In this document: in pieces, positions 53,821-63,140 of the stretch | Layout of the letters: every line of letters begins with the position of its first letter | How positions within the stretch are numbered: the first letter of the stretch is position 1 | From: Gammaproteobacteria bacterium | Lineage (GTDB): Bacteria > Pseudomonadota > Gammaproteobacteria > Pseudomonadales > Cellvibrionaceae | Assembly (NCBI GenBank): GCA_021151835.1 | Contig: JAGKWO010000013.1 | Coordinates: 47,508-111,507 of the forward strand | DNA: 64,000 nucleotides | Direction of reading: 5' to 3' | Made by a program: the position numbers and the translations under genes | Notes under the pieces: model-generated | What the model was told of the DNA's origin: nothing | The model's database searches: none | The model's input: the letters and a program-made list of their open reading frames with translations, nothing else

Positions 53821-55962
53821 GTGAACAGCCTCTTCACTGCCGCCATTAAGTACACCCAGGACAATCGTTCCATGCGGGTAGAAACCAGCCTGGGAAAAGA
53901 TGTATTTCTCTTGCGGCGTTTACATGCAACGGAAGCTTTTTCCAAACTATTTTCGATCAATATCGATTTACTTTCCTATGAAGCCAACATTCGTCCGGAG
54001 GATATTGTCGGTAATCATATGGCGCTGTTTATCGGCGGCGAGGGGAATTCGCGCCCGTTAAATGGTTTTGTCAAAAGTTTTGTTTATACCGGCCTGGAAA
54101 AACAAGGGCTCTACGGTTACAAAGCCGAATTAGTTCCATGGTTATGGTTTTTGGACAAGCGAACCAACTGCCGCATTTTTCAAAATCAAACCGTGCAAAA
54201 AATTATTGAAACTGTTTTTACTGAACTGGGATTTTACGATTTCAAATTTACGTTAATCGATAATCACCCGCCGCTCGACTATTGTGTGCAGTATCAGGAA
54301 TCCGACTTTAATTTCATCAGCAGGCTATTGGAACAGGAAGGTTTATTTTATTTTTTTGAACACCAGTCCGACAAACATATCCTAACCATTAGCGATAACG
54401 CCTCAACATTTGTTTTCCTGGATGAAAAAATGATTGAGCACAGTTCCGGCAGCCGCAGCAAGTTTTACCTCAATCAATGGCAACACCGGTTCCAGTATTG
54501 CTCCGGGGCATTTGCCCAAACCGATTATAATTTTGAGAACGCCAACCTCTCCTTGCTGACGGAAACGCCGACCTCAATCAAACTGGCCAATAACAGCGCC
54601 CTGGAGCGTTTTGAATTCCCCGGCAATTATAATGAAAGCCAACGTGGGCAAAACCTCACGCGCATCCGCATGCAACAGGAAGAATCCGGTTATCAAATCG
54701 TGCAGGCAGGCGGCAACCTCCATTACCTGGAAATCGGGAAAAAATTTAAATTAACGTCCGATGAAGCGCTAGTTGATGATAAAAAAACATTTGTTATTTC
54801 CGAAATAACTCACCAGGCGTTTGAGGGCAGTTACCTGGACGAAGACGAGGCCGGCAAATCATCCGGTTATCAAAATCAATTTTTATGTTTTCCCGAGGAT
54901 GTGGTTTATCGCCCGCCACTCAACGCATTCAAACCCAGGATTGATGGCGTACAAACAGCAGTAGTCGTAGGCCCTGCCGGGGATGAAATTTATACCGATA
55001 AATATGGCCGCATAAAACTGCAATTCCATTGGGACAGGTATGGTGAAAAAAATGAAACCAGTTCCTGCTGGGTGCGTGTAGCCACACTGTGGGCCGGCAA
55101 CAAATGGGGAACATTAAATATTCCGCGTGTTGGCCAGGAAGTCGTTGTTACTTTTGTGAATGGAGATCCCGATCAACCACTGGTGATTGGCAGCGTCTAT
55201 AACAGCACGCACATGCCCCCCGTTACACTACCGGCCGGAAAAAATTATGCGGGCATGAAATCGAAAACGGTGAAAGGTGACGTTGGCGGCTCCAATGAAT
55301 TTTCATTGGACGACACGGGCGACTCGCAACAAGTGAAACTCCATGCAAAAAAAGATTACAACACGACGGTTGGCAACGACCTGAATTCATCAACCACTGG
55401 CAATGCAACTTACAATGTAGACGGAAATAATTCATCGACAGTGAAAGGAAATGCCTCACTGAATGTGCAGGGAAATGAAAGCGCCAGTGTGCAAGGCAAT
55501 CAGGATTCCAGCGTACAAGGCAATCGCTCTTTCACCACAGCCGGCAACAAAACCGAAAACACCAGCGGCAATACAGAATCTACGATTGGCGCAAACGAAA
55601 GCCGCAATGTTGCGAGCAACCAGGATGTCAGTATTGGTTCAAACCAATCAATTAATGTTGGCTCCAACCAAACCAATACTATCGGCGCAAACCAGCAAAC
55701 CACAGTCAGCGGCAACCAGACATTTTCTATTACTGGCAAGCAGGAAATCAGTGCGCTCGCGCAAAATGTTTCTATTTCCACCAGCGCCACAACCTCCGCG
55801 TTATCTATTGCAATGAATGGGCAATCGCAAATTGCGCTGGCGGTAGGAGGCACCAGCATTACCATTGATCCGTCGGGAATTACTTTATCCATGGGCGCCA
55901 GCTCGGTAAAAATTGACGCCACCGGTGTCTCGGTAATGGGCCCGCTGGTCAAACTGAATTAA
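53821..55962 (+). CDS. vgrG: Type VI secretion spike protein VgrG
   Basis: This 713-residue VgrG starts with GTG after AAGGAGA. The N-terminal gp27/Phage_GPD-like part (about 1-380) includes the ESDFNFISRLLEQEGLFYFFEH segment. A gp5-like OB domain (about 395-460) has DKYGRIKLQFHWDRYG and SCWVRVATLWAGNKWG, then VVVTFVNGDPDQPLVIGSVYN. From about 515 a needle region has repeated Gly-Asn turns (TVKGNASLNVQGN and similar) before a C-terminal SGITLSMGASSV tail. It forms the trimeric tip that carries the PAAR/Rhs effector encoded downstream. No tss core genes are in the window, so this is an orphan cargo module. Confidence 0.95.
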   Translation: MNSLFTAAIKYTQDNRSMRVETSLGKDVFLLRRLHATEAFSKLFSINIDLLSYEANIRPEDIVGNHMALFIGGEGNSRPLNGFVKSFVYTGLEKQGLYGYKAELVPWLWFLDKRTNCRIFQNQTVQKIIETVFTELGFYDFKFTLIDNHPPLDYCVQYQESDFNFISRLLEQEGLFYFFEHQSDKHILTISDNASTFVFLDEKMIEHSSGSRSKFYLNQWQHRFQYCSGAFAQTDYNFENANLSLLTETPTSIKLANNSALERFEFPGNYNESQRGQNLTRIRMQQEESGYQIVQAGGNLHYLEIGKKFKLTSDEALVDDKKTFVISEITHQAFEGSYLDEDEAGKSSGYQNQFLCFPEDVVYRPPLNAFKPRIDGVQTAVVVGPAGDEIYTDKYGRIKLQFHWDRYGEKNETSSCWVRVATLWAGNKWGTLNIPRVGQEVVVTFVNGDPDQPLVIGSVYNSTHMPPVTLPAGKNYAGMKSKTVKGDVGGSNEFSLDDTGDSQQVKLHAKKDYNTTVGNDLNSSTTGNATYNVDGNNSSTVKGNASLNVQGNESASVQGNQDSSVQGNRSFTTAGNKTENTSGNTESTIGANESRNVASNQDVSIGSNQSINVGSNQTNTIGANQQTTVSGNQTFSITGKQEISALAQNVSISTSATTSALSIAMNGQSQIALAVGGTSITIDPSGITLSMGASSVKIDATGVSVMGPLVKLN
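55330..55750 (+). repeat. Gly-Asn-rich beta-helix repeats in the VgrG needle
   Basis: The coding sequence repeats units of about 7-8 residues ending in GN or SN (VQGNESAS, VQGNQDSS, VQGNRSFT, TAGNKTEN). This pattern is expected of the VgrG triangular beta-helix. Confidence 0.75.
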
Positions 55963-55983
55963 CCTTACAGTTGACACGAATTC

Positions 55984-57303
55984 ATGAGCACTTCTAACCC
56001 GATCCAGCGCGAATTGGAAAAACTGGACGAGCAATGGGAAGATTTTATCAGTAGCAAACAGCCTATTTTGCGCTGGCATTTTTCGCCTGATGATATCGAA
56101 CTTGGCTTGGGGTTTATCAAAACCAAAGAGCAGCTGGATGAAAAAAATCCGGAATTGTTTATCCACCTGCATTCAGATTTCATCGCTGCTGAAACATTCA
56201 GCTACGCACTCGCGGAAGAAATGAACCGGATGATCGAGGAAGGAATTGCAGATGCATTCGAGGAAGAAACCGCATCGCAAACACCGGCGACAACAGACCA
56301 TGGCTGGGCCAAACCGGACTTGCGCGATAGCCGCACCGGATACAACGCACTGTTTCGCAGTTGCATCAACGCATTGCACGCATTTGAAGATTACGTCCAT
56401 TACATTGTGGTAGTAATTACCCCTGCAACAATAAAGAATCCACAGCAATACACCCAATGGTGGAACCAATGTTGTGAAATTAATTTACGCTACCAATGGC
56501 CGGACAATTTAAAGCTGGTTTTTTTTGACACTGAAAAAAATTCATCCCTGGCAACACTTGCGCAAGAAAAATCGCAGCATTTGCATAGTGTCGATGCACC
56601 CGTCGCTATGGATGAAGCAATCAAGGCCGTATTAAAAGCAGCGGATGATGGCTCACCGGGCGCGGCGTTTCGAAATATCACTGTCGATTTGCAAAAAGCG
56701 GTGGGCAAACAGGACAAACCCGCAATGGAAAAATTAGCGACGGACGCTATAGCACTTGCGCAAAAGCATCATTGGCTGGATATGTGGGTAGTCACACTGC
56801 TTACGCGTGCGGCAGGCTATTTAGGGTTGCAAAGCTATGATGCGGCGCTGGCAGATTATCGCGCTGCACAATTGCTTGCCGCGCAAGGTGAAGAAGAAAA
56901 TATTCCCGGCTGCAATAAATTGCGTTTGCAGGCGCTCATTTGCGAGGGCACTTGCCTGTTCAGCGCCGGCCGCTTTGACGATGCGGCCAATGCTTACGCT
57001 AACAGTGCGCAACTCGCCGAAGCGCAACAGGATTTGTTAATGACCCTCGAAGGCTGGCGCATGGCCAGCTTTTGTATGGAGCGCGCCAATTACACCAACG
57101 CGGCGTGGGATTACGGCATGAAAGCCCTGGAAGCAGGCAGCAACATGGATGCGCAGCAACGCGCGCATTCCACCTTACCTTTTTTAGGGCAAGCGCTACT
57201 GCGCATTAGCCCCAATGGCGATATCGATCATCACATCAAGCAGCGTTTTGATGATTTGCTCGGTGAAGGATGGCTGAAAAAAATCGAGTCGATAACATGC
57301 TAA
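55984..57303 (+). CDS. Unrecognised TPR-like protein between vgrG and rhs (candidate T6SS effector adaptor)
   Basis: A 439-residue cytosolic protein, no signal peptide. The first 230 residues are acidic (DEQWEDFISS, MIEEGIADAFEEE) with an alpha/beta segment YVHYIVVVITPATIKN and LKLVFFDTEKNSS. The second half is helical with TPR-like spacing: YLGLQSYDAALADYRAAQLLA, LFSAGRFDDAANAYANSAQLAEA, WDYGMKALEAG. I do not recognise a named family. It is not DUF4123, DUF1795 (EagR) or DUF2169 as far as I can see, the adaptor types usual at this position. It lies 21 bases after vgrG and overlaps the rhs start, so it is likely to load or fold the Rhs effector (inference). Confidence 0.85.
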   Translation: MSTSNPIQRELEKLDEQWEDFISSKQPILRWHFSPDDIELGLGFIKTKEQLDEKNPELFIHLHSDFIAAETFSYALAEEMNRMIEEGIADAFEEETASQTPATTDHGWAKPDLRDSRTGYNALFRSCINALHAFEDYVHYIVVVITPATIKNPQQYTQWWNQCCEINLRYQWPDNLKLVFFDTEKNSSLATLAQEKSQHLHSVDAPVAMDEAIKAVLKAADDGSPGAAFRNITVDLQKAVGKQDKPAMEKLATDAIALAQKHHWLDMWVVTLLTRAAGYLGLQSYDAALADYRAAQLLAAQGEEENIPGCNKLRLQALICEGTCLFSAGRFDDAANAYANSAQLAEAQQDLLMTLEGWRMASFCMERANYTNAAWDYGMKALEAGSNMDAQQRAHSTLPFLGQALLRISPNGDIDHHIKQRFDDLLGEGWLKKIESITC

Positions 57304-60300
57304 TCAGTAAACATTTTGATCCGGTATTGGGAATCGATATTCACATCCTCGCCATTCCACCGGCGGGACCAATCCCTATTCCCCACCCGCACATCGCGTT
57401 GATTTTTGATGTCATTGATTACGTACCGATCCTTGGTGCAACGGTAAAAGTCGGTGGCTTGCCCCGTTCAACTGCCGGCACGGCGGGCAGACCTATTCCG
57501 CACATTCCCATGGGTGGCCCGTTTGTCAAACCGCCGATGAATGAGGATGAAATTTTTATGGGCAGCCTCACCGTGCTCGCGGATGGCGGCCCATTGAGTT
57601 TTACGGCATTACCCACACTGAGTTGCCACGACATTGGCCTGATTGCACCACCACGCAAAAAGAAACCGAAAAAATCCTTCGGGATGGTATTGCCAACCAG
57701 CGTGGTAATTTCCATTCCGCTGGGTATGCCCGTGCTGGTCGGCGGTGCGCCGACTATCGATATGATGGGCCTCGCCATGGCGGGCGGTTTCGCGGCCCTG
57801 GGCGGCGCGTTTAAAAAATTGCGCAAGATGCAAAAGAAAAGCAAGCGCATCAAAAAAATGTCCGACGCGATTCATAAGCGCGCGAAAAAGGCGATGGATA
57901 AATTGGGCGTGCCACCCAATGTGCGCAATAAAGTCCATAAAGGAATTTGTACGGTGACCGGCCACCCGGTCGATGTGGCGAGCGGAAAAATGTTTACCGA
58001 CCATATCGATTTTTCTTTACCGGGGCCCTTGCCATTGGTGTGGGAACGCACCTGGTATAGCACCTCGGTTTACGATGGTCCGCTCGGTCATGGTTGGCAT
58101 CACAGTTACGATGTAAAACTCTGTGAGCTGGATAATGCGGTTGCTGTGCGTTTGGCAGATGGCAGATCGATTGCATTTCCGGCGCTGGATATTAACGAAA
58201 CCTGTTTTGATCGCCAGGAACGCATGACACTATTTCGCGATGAAAATGGTTATGCGCTGGATACCAAAGACAAGCAGCGTTATCGTTTTACACCGTTTAA
58301 CGGACAACCGGATAACCAATTACTTACATCGCTCGCACAAACAACTAGCGGTGCGGCCATAAAATTTTATTACAATGAAAAAGGCCAACTGAATAAAATA
58401 ATCGACAGTGGCGGCCGGTTGATCCAACTCAGCTACACCGATGACAATCGCATTCACAAAATCTATTTACCGGAACCGGAATCCAACGCAACCCGCGATC
58501 ACACTAACCCCACATTATTCTGCGCGGTAGAACATCACTATCGCAACGGCATGCTTGTGCAAGTCGATGACGCGCTCCAGCAGCCGTTGAGTTATCACTA
58601 CGACCATAAATTATTAATTAAAGAAACGTTCCGCAGCGGCCTCAACTTTTATTTTGAATACGATGGACTGAATCACAATGCCAGGTGTTTACGGACCTGG
58701 GGTGATGAAGGGATTTACTACCGCGAGCTTCGTTACGATCTTGAAAATAATATTACGTACGTAAAAAACTCGCGCGGTCACGTCACTACCTATTATCACA
58801 ATGGGGTTTTACCGCATCGCATTGTTGATCCGTTAAATCATGCGAGCCTGACGGAATACAACGAGTATTCGGAAATTGTTTGTGAGACGAATGAACTGGG
58901 GTATAAAACGCGGTATGAGTTTGATGAACGCGGGAATAATATCGCCGTTATCAGTGCAGATGGTGAGGCAATAAAAATACAGTTTGACAGCCACGACAAT
59001 CCTATAAAAATTATTGACAAGATTGGCAATAGCTGGACATGTGAATATGACCATAATAATCAGCTAGCAAGCAAAACAGACCCACTGAACAATAAATTGC
59101 GCTATGAATATCATCATGGATTATTGAGCGTTATTGAAGACAACAGCGGCAACCCGATTTTTTTCAAATACGATCAAAATTTAAATTTGCGCAGCATTTC
59201 GGACGAGAATGCAGAGCAGCTTGTTCAAGCATATGACGCATTGGGAAATTTATTAACCGTTAAAGATAATCGCGGCAATGAACGTCGCTATCATTACGAC
59301 AAACTTCAGCGAGTTACCAGAGTAGACGAGCCTGACGGTGCTAATCGTGCATTTACCTATGATGCGGAAAATAATGTTATTCGCGCTCAAGATCAACAAT
59401 ATGATGTATCCATGGAATATCGTGGTATGGGCCGGATGGTGTCGCGCACGCAGGCCGGAACCATGGTTAAATTTGAGTATGACCGCGAAGAACAATTAAT
59501 TGCCATCATCAACGAGCATGGTCGCGCCTACCAATTTGAATGGGATGCTAACGAACAGTTGGTTGCAGAATCAGGATTTGATGGTCTGATTCGCCAATTT
59601 ACCAGAGACCCTGCGGGTCGCATTATTCGAATAAATGGTCCCGACAAGCGCTATTCATTATTTAACTTCGATGCAGTGGATAGACTTACACAAATTCACC
59701 ATAGCGATGGCTCGGGGAAGAGGTTCAAATATCGCGCAGATGGAGAATTGCTGGAGGCGACAAACGATTCAATAAAACTTAGCTGGGAATTAGACCAACT
59801 CGGCAGAGTTACCAAAGAATTCCAGGGCGATTTCTGGATTGCTTCGGAATATGGCCCATTAGGTTACCGTACACACATACGATCATCTCTCGGTCTTAAT
59901 CAAAAAATCGAACGCAATACGCGTGGTGATGTATTAAAAATTTCAACCGGTACCGACCAGTTCGAAGCTGTGTTCCAACGTGACAGTAAAGGACAAGAAA
60001 TACAACGAAGTCTGCCGGGCGGCATTCAAAGCCGATGGACGCGCGACAAACTGGGCCGCCCGACTCGTCACGAAATTAATCAAGGCAAGACTATTCACAG
60101 CAGCAAAAACTATTTGTGGGGATTAAATAATCGCCTGCTTGGATTGATAGACTCACTGAATCGTGAAACCGTATTTCAGCACGATGCGTTAGGAAATTTA
60201 CTGTCCGCCCGCTACAGCGACAACACGTTTGATTTACGCATGCCGGACGCAGTGGGCAATTTATTCAGAACTGTGCCACAAAAAGATCGCGAGTATGGCC

Positions 60301-61508
60301 CGGCAGGACAGTTACTCGCCGTGCACTCAAATCAAAGCACCACATATTACAAATATGATGCTGAGGGGAAACTTATTTGCAAAGAGGAGCCCGGCAATAA
60401 AATTTGGCGTTATGAATGGAATGGCGATGGAATGATGGCGAAAGTTATTCGCCCTGACGGCAAAGAAGTTACCTTTGAATATGATGCTTTTGGAAGACGG
60501 ATTCGAAAAATATTCAATAACAAAATCACCCGCTGGGTTTGGGATGGCCACAATCCACTCCATGAGTGGGTGGAATATAAAACTGACGCTGCCAGCGCTC
60601 AATCACTTACCCGATTACAAGCCAGATTTGATGACATTGCCGTTAAGCAGCGCCTTGCCTTATTGCAGGAAGTCGATGCACAAGGCCCACCCAAAACATT
60701 TAGCATGGGCACAAAAGACCAACCTATTACCTGGCTATTTGAACCCGACGGTTTTGCACCTATGGCAAAACTTGTAGGAGATGAACACTACTCAATAATT
60801 AGTGATCAGCTCGGTGCACCAGCTACTATTTTCGATAAAAACGGTATACAGATCTGGTCTGCTGATTTCAGCGTATGGGGTGAATTACGAAACCTTCGGG
60901 GAGAGAAGGATTTTTGCCCATTCCGTTTTCCTGGCCAATATGAGGATAGTGAAACGGGTTTGTATTACAACCGCTTCCGTTATTTTGACCCGGTGGCAGG
61001 ACAATATACGAGCCAGGATCCAATTCGGATTGGAGGAGGAATAACGCTATATTCTTATGTAAGTGACCCCACTACATGGGTAGATGTTTTCGGCCTTAGC
61101 GGGTGCCCTACACGCCAACTCAACGGAACAACCATACATGGCACAGGACAGCGAGACGGGACACCAGGGCATGATCAACTTTCAGAAATTATTGCCAATA
61201 GATTAGCCATGAGCGGCAAGTTCAAAGATATTTATTTGAACCGGAGTTACAACCTCCATTTCGGCAGTGGATCAACATCGTCACGCAGACCGGATGTCAT
61301 GGCCGTTGATATCAATGGGAATGTTCATGCTATAGAAGTCGCATCGAGAACCGATGTAGGAAATAGGCTAACGCTGCTAACAACTCGCAATCAAACAGCA
61401 ATGGCTAGTGTTCCCGCTGGCAACCGCGGGCAAATACTCGTGCTCAAACGGCCTTGGGATGCGAAGTCAATTAATAATATGCTTAACAATTTAATTGGAT
61501 CAATTTAG
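57297..61508 (+). CDS. PAAR-like/Rhs polymorphic toxin (T6SS cargo effector)
   Basis: A 1403-residue Rhs protein from ATG 57297, overlapping the previous stop (ATGCTAA); ATG 57270 is an alternative with poor spacing from its purine stretch. Residues about 10-110 form a PAAR-like domain (PIPIPHPHIALIFD, GLPRSTAGTAGRPIPHIPMGG). Two hydrophobic stretches (about 140-180) and a basic segment follow. From about 215 comes the Rhs shell, starting CTVTGHPVDVASGKMF with many YDxxG/RxxY repeats, then DSETGLYYNRFRYFDP and SQDPIRIGGG near 1230-1245. The self-cleavage-type motif WVDVFGLSG ends near 1268. The tip (about 1269-1403) is a separate toxin. The next gene is the probable immunity gene. The base composition becomes AT-richer from about 58.8 kb. 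Confidence 0.92.
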   Translation: MLISKHFDPVLGIDIHILAIPPAGPIPIPHPHIALIFDVIDYVPILGATVKVGGLPRSTAGTAGRPIPHIPMGGPFVKPPMNEDEIFMGSLTVLADGGPLSFTALPTLSCHDIGLIAPPRKKKPKKSFGMVLPTSVVISIPLGMPVLVGGAPTIDMMGLAMAGGFAALGGAFKKLRKMQKKSKRIKKMSDAIHKRAKKAMDKLGVPPNVRNKVHKGICTVTGHPVDVASGKMFTDHIDFSLPGPLPLVWERTWYSTSVYDGPLGHGWHHSYDVKLCELDNAVAVRLADGRSIAFPALDINETCFDRQERMTLFRDENGYALDTKDKQRYRFTPFNGQPDNQLLTSLAQTTSGAAIKFYYNEKGQLNKIIDSGGRLIQLSYTDDNRIHKIYLPEPESNATRDHTNPTLFCAVEHHYRNGMLVQVDDALQQPLSYHYDHKLLIKETFRSGLNFYFEYDGLNHNARCLRTWGDEGIYYRELRYDLENNITYVKNSRGHVTTYYHNGVLPHRIVDPLNHASLTEYNEYSEIVCETNELGYKTRYEFDERGNNIAVISADGEAIKIQFDSHDNPIKIIDKIGNSWTCEYDHNNQLASKTDPLNNKLRYEYHHGLLSVIEDNSGNPIFFKYDQNLNLRSISDENAEQLVQAYDALGNLLTVKDNRGNERRYHYDKLQRVTRVDEPDGANRAFTYDAENNVIRAQDQQYDVSMEYRGMGRMVSRTQAGTMVKFEYDREEQLIAIINEHGRAYQFEWDANEQLVAESGFDGLIRQFTRDPAGRIIRINGPDKRYSLFNFDAVDRLTQIHHSDGSGKRFKYRADGELLEATNDSIKLSWELDQLGRVTKEFQGDFWIASEYGPLGYRTHIRSSLGLNQKIERNTRGDVLKISTGTDQFEAVFQRDSKGQEIQRSLPGGIQSRWTRDKLGRPTRHEINQGKTIHSSKNYLWGLNNRLLGLIDSLNRETVFQHDALGNLLSARYSDNTFDLRMPDAVGNLFRTVPQKDREYGPAGQLLAVHSNQSTTYYKYDAEGKLICKEEPGNKIWRYEWNGDGMMAKVIRPDGKEVTFEYDAFGRRIRKIFNNKITRWVWDGHNPLHEWVEYKTDAASAQSLTRLQARFDDIAVKQRLALLQEVDAQGPPKTFSMGTKDQPITWLFEPDGFAPMAKLVGDEHYSIISDQLGAPATIFDKNGIQIWSADFSVWGELRNLRGEKDFCPFRFPGQYEDSETGLYYNRFRYFDPVAGQYTSQDPIRIGGGITLYSYVSDPTTWVDVFGLSGCPTRQLNGTTIHGTGQRDGTPGHDQLSEIIANRLAMSGKFKDIYLNRSYNLHFGSGSTSSRRPDVMAVDINGNVHAIEVASRTDVGNRLTLLTTRNQTAMASVPAGNRGQILVLKRPWDAKSINNMLNNLIGSI
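61100..61508 (+). other. Rhs C-terminal toxin tip, PD-(D/E)XK-like nuclease
   Basis: After the DVFGLSG boundary, about 135 residues are unlike the Rhs shell. They include RRPDVMAVDINGNVHAIEVA, which fits the PD...(D/E)xK beta-hairpin of restriction-endonuclease folds, with Asp near 1331 and Glu near 1345. The usual Lys is replaced by Ser (EVAS). HDQLSEIIANRLAMSGKF before it would be the first helix. Nuclease action is an inference from pattern, not from a search. Confidence 0.6.
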
Positions 61509-61515
61509 GTAAAAA

Positions 61516-62310
61516 ATGATAATCGGCATTGCACTTTATAATTGTGACCAAATTACTGCGCTGCAAGCTTATAACGTGGCGATGGAGTTTTTTAATGTTG
61601 CCTCCATAGAAATAACTGGTGCAGGTTATTACCAACTTTTGAATAATGGTGATCATCCAGGTGACCACGATATTATTGAAACAACACTGGAAGATCTGGC
61701 TCAACAGATTAAATGTGGCAACGCCACTGCATTTAGAGTTTATAAAGAGGGAATTAAACAACCTTGGGAGGCATCGTTCGGCTACATGACTAATGAGTTT
61801 GGCAGCTTCCATCATATAGATGTCCAATTTCCTGACAGCATTGGCGGTCACGATTTAATAACCTCCTTTTTTACAAACTCAGCGCGAAATCTCCTGGCTC
61901 CATATGGCATCACTTATTCTACAACTGATGTGCTTGATGCTTTTTATTACGCTACTGGCGATAATTTTGTGACAGTATTCCCCTATGAAAACACCATCCC
62001 CTGGCAGAGGGAAACACCAGGCCTTTACCAGGGAACTTCGCGCTACACGCATTCTTTATTAAGAATGGTTTATTCACATAATCTTCTGAATAGCAATCAC
62101 ATGAGCCTGGAGATTGGTGGGATCAACTTAAGCGATTGGATTTCCGCTGGTGGAGTTAACAGAGGCAAATTACAAGAGCTTGATAACAACTTTACGCTTT
62201 GGATTGTCGACAATGAGCTTATTGATGAACTGAATGAACTTTTAGGAAACGCGGGACTTTTAATTAGCTGGCAGCCGCCCAAAAATAAAATTAAAAAAAC
62301 AATCCCTTGA
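61516..62310 (+). CDS. Probable immunity protein for the Rhs toxin
   Basis: A 264-residue soluble protein with no signal peptide, starting 7 bases after the rhs stop. It is visibly AT-richer than the flanking core genes, as is usual for tip/immunity pairs. Notable stretches are AYNVAMEFFNVASIEITGAGYYQL, TLEDLAQQIKCGNATAFRVYKEG, SFGYMTNEFGSFHHIDVQFPD and LSLEIGG-like strands near the end. I do not recognise a named Imm family. The role is inferred only from position: toxin tips of Rhs effectors are almost always followed by their immunity gene. The size is larger than most immunity proteins. Confidence 0.72.
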   Translation: MIIGIALYNCDQITALQAYNVAMEFFNVASIEITGAGYYQLLNNGDHPGDHDIIETTLEDLAQQIKCGNATAFRVYKEGIKQPWEASFGYMTNEFGSFHHIDVQFPDSIGGHDLITSFFTNSARNLLAPYGITYSTTDVLDAFYYATGDNFVTVFPYENTIPWQRETPGLYQGTSRYTHSLLRMVYSHNLLNSNHMSLEIGGINLSDWISAGGVNRGKLQELDNNFTLWIVDNELIDELNELLGNAGLLISWQPPKNKIKKTIP

Positions 62311-62374
62311 ATCTAAATAATTACTGCATTTATGTATTGTTAAAGTGTCCCCATTAACAACAAACCATCGAAAT

Positions 62375-62403
62375 AAAAAAGCCCTGATTAAAGGGCTTTT
62401 TTT
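62375..62403. terminator. Bidirectional terminator between immunity gene and ssb
   Basis: AAAAAAGCCCT (62375-62385) pairs with AGGGCTTTTTT around GATTAA, with T-runs in both directions. It serves the two converging genes. Confidence 0.85.
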
Positions 62404-62430
62404 AGTTAACTTTTTTATTAAAGATACTAA

Positions 62431-63042
62431 TTAGAAGGGAATATCATCATCAAACGAATCAAAACCACCTGCCGGCGGCGCATTGTGTTGTTGTGCTGGC
62501 GGTTGGTTATATTGCGGTTTTGGCGCCTGGTTGAAATTGCGATTGGCGGGTTGCTGCGCATAGCCGCCCTGGGCAGGCTGGTTGTATCCGCCACCCTGGC
62601 CGTAACCACCACCATTGTCAGGGCCATTGTTGTATTGCGGGGTTTGGTCGAACGCACCCATCGCTGCCGCCGCGCCCATGCCCTGGCCAGCACCGGCATT
62701 ATCACCGCGGCCATCGAGCATTTGCATTTCGCTGGCGACAATCTCGGTGGTGTAACGATCCGAACCATCTTGTGCTTGCCACTTGCGCGTGCGCAATGAA
62801 CCTTCGATATAAACCTTGCTACCCTTACGCAAATATTCGCCGGCGATTTCGCCCAGGCGATTGAAGAACACCACGCGGTGCCATTCAGTGCGCTCTTGTG
62901 GCTGGCCGGTATTTTTGTCCTTCCATGTCTCTGAGGTTGCGACGCTAACATTGGTCACTGCGCCACCAGAGGGCATATATTTCACTTCAGGGTCCTGCCC
63001 GATATTGCCGATCAAAATTACTTTGTTAATACCGCGAGCCAT
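62431..63042 (-). CDS. ssb: Single-stranded DNA-binding protein SSB
   Basis: This 203-residue SSB uses ATG 63042, which follows GAGGAA; an upstream in-frame ATG would add 20 unsupported residues. The OB fold spans about 1-110: ARGINKVILIGNIGQDPEVKY, WHRVVFFNRLGEIAGEYLRKGS and IEGSLRTRKWQ. A Gly/Gln/Pro/Asn-rich linker follows (about 125-190), then the acidic tip FDDDIPF that recruits partner proteins. It binds single-stranded DNA in replication, repair and recombination. An MFS transporter gene lies upstream, as in Pseudomonas. Confidence 0.97.
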   Translation of the reverse strand: MARGINKVILIGNIGQDPEVKYMPSGGAVTNVSVATSETWKDKNTGQPQERTEWHRVVFFNRLGEIAGEYLRKGSKVYIEGSLRTRKWQAQDGSDRYTTEIVASEMQMLDGRGDNAGAGQGMGAAAAMGAFDQTPQYNNGPDNGGGYGQGGGYNQPAQGGYAQQPANRNFNQAPKPQYNQPPAQQHNAPPAGGFDSFDDDIPF

Positions 63043-63140
63043 AATAAATTCCTCTTGAGTTACCGTGTATCCGCCGTCTGTTTTTTTGCATGCCGGCGGC
63101 ATTCAGATTAATCGATGATCCCCTTGCAGGGGCTTGCACT

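Noticed and set aside
58740..58765. TACGTACGTA palindrome inside the rhs gene
   Set aside because: In coding sequence with a different core from the starch operators; no regulatory context.
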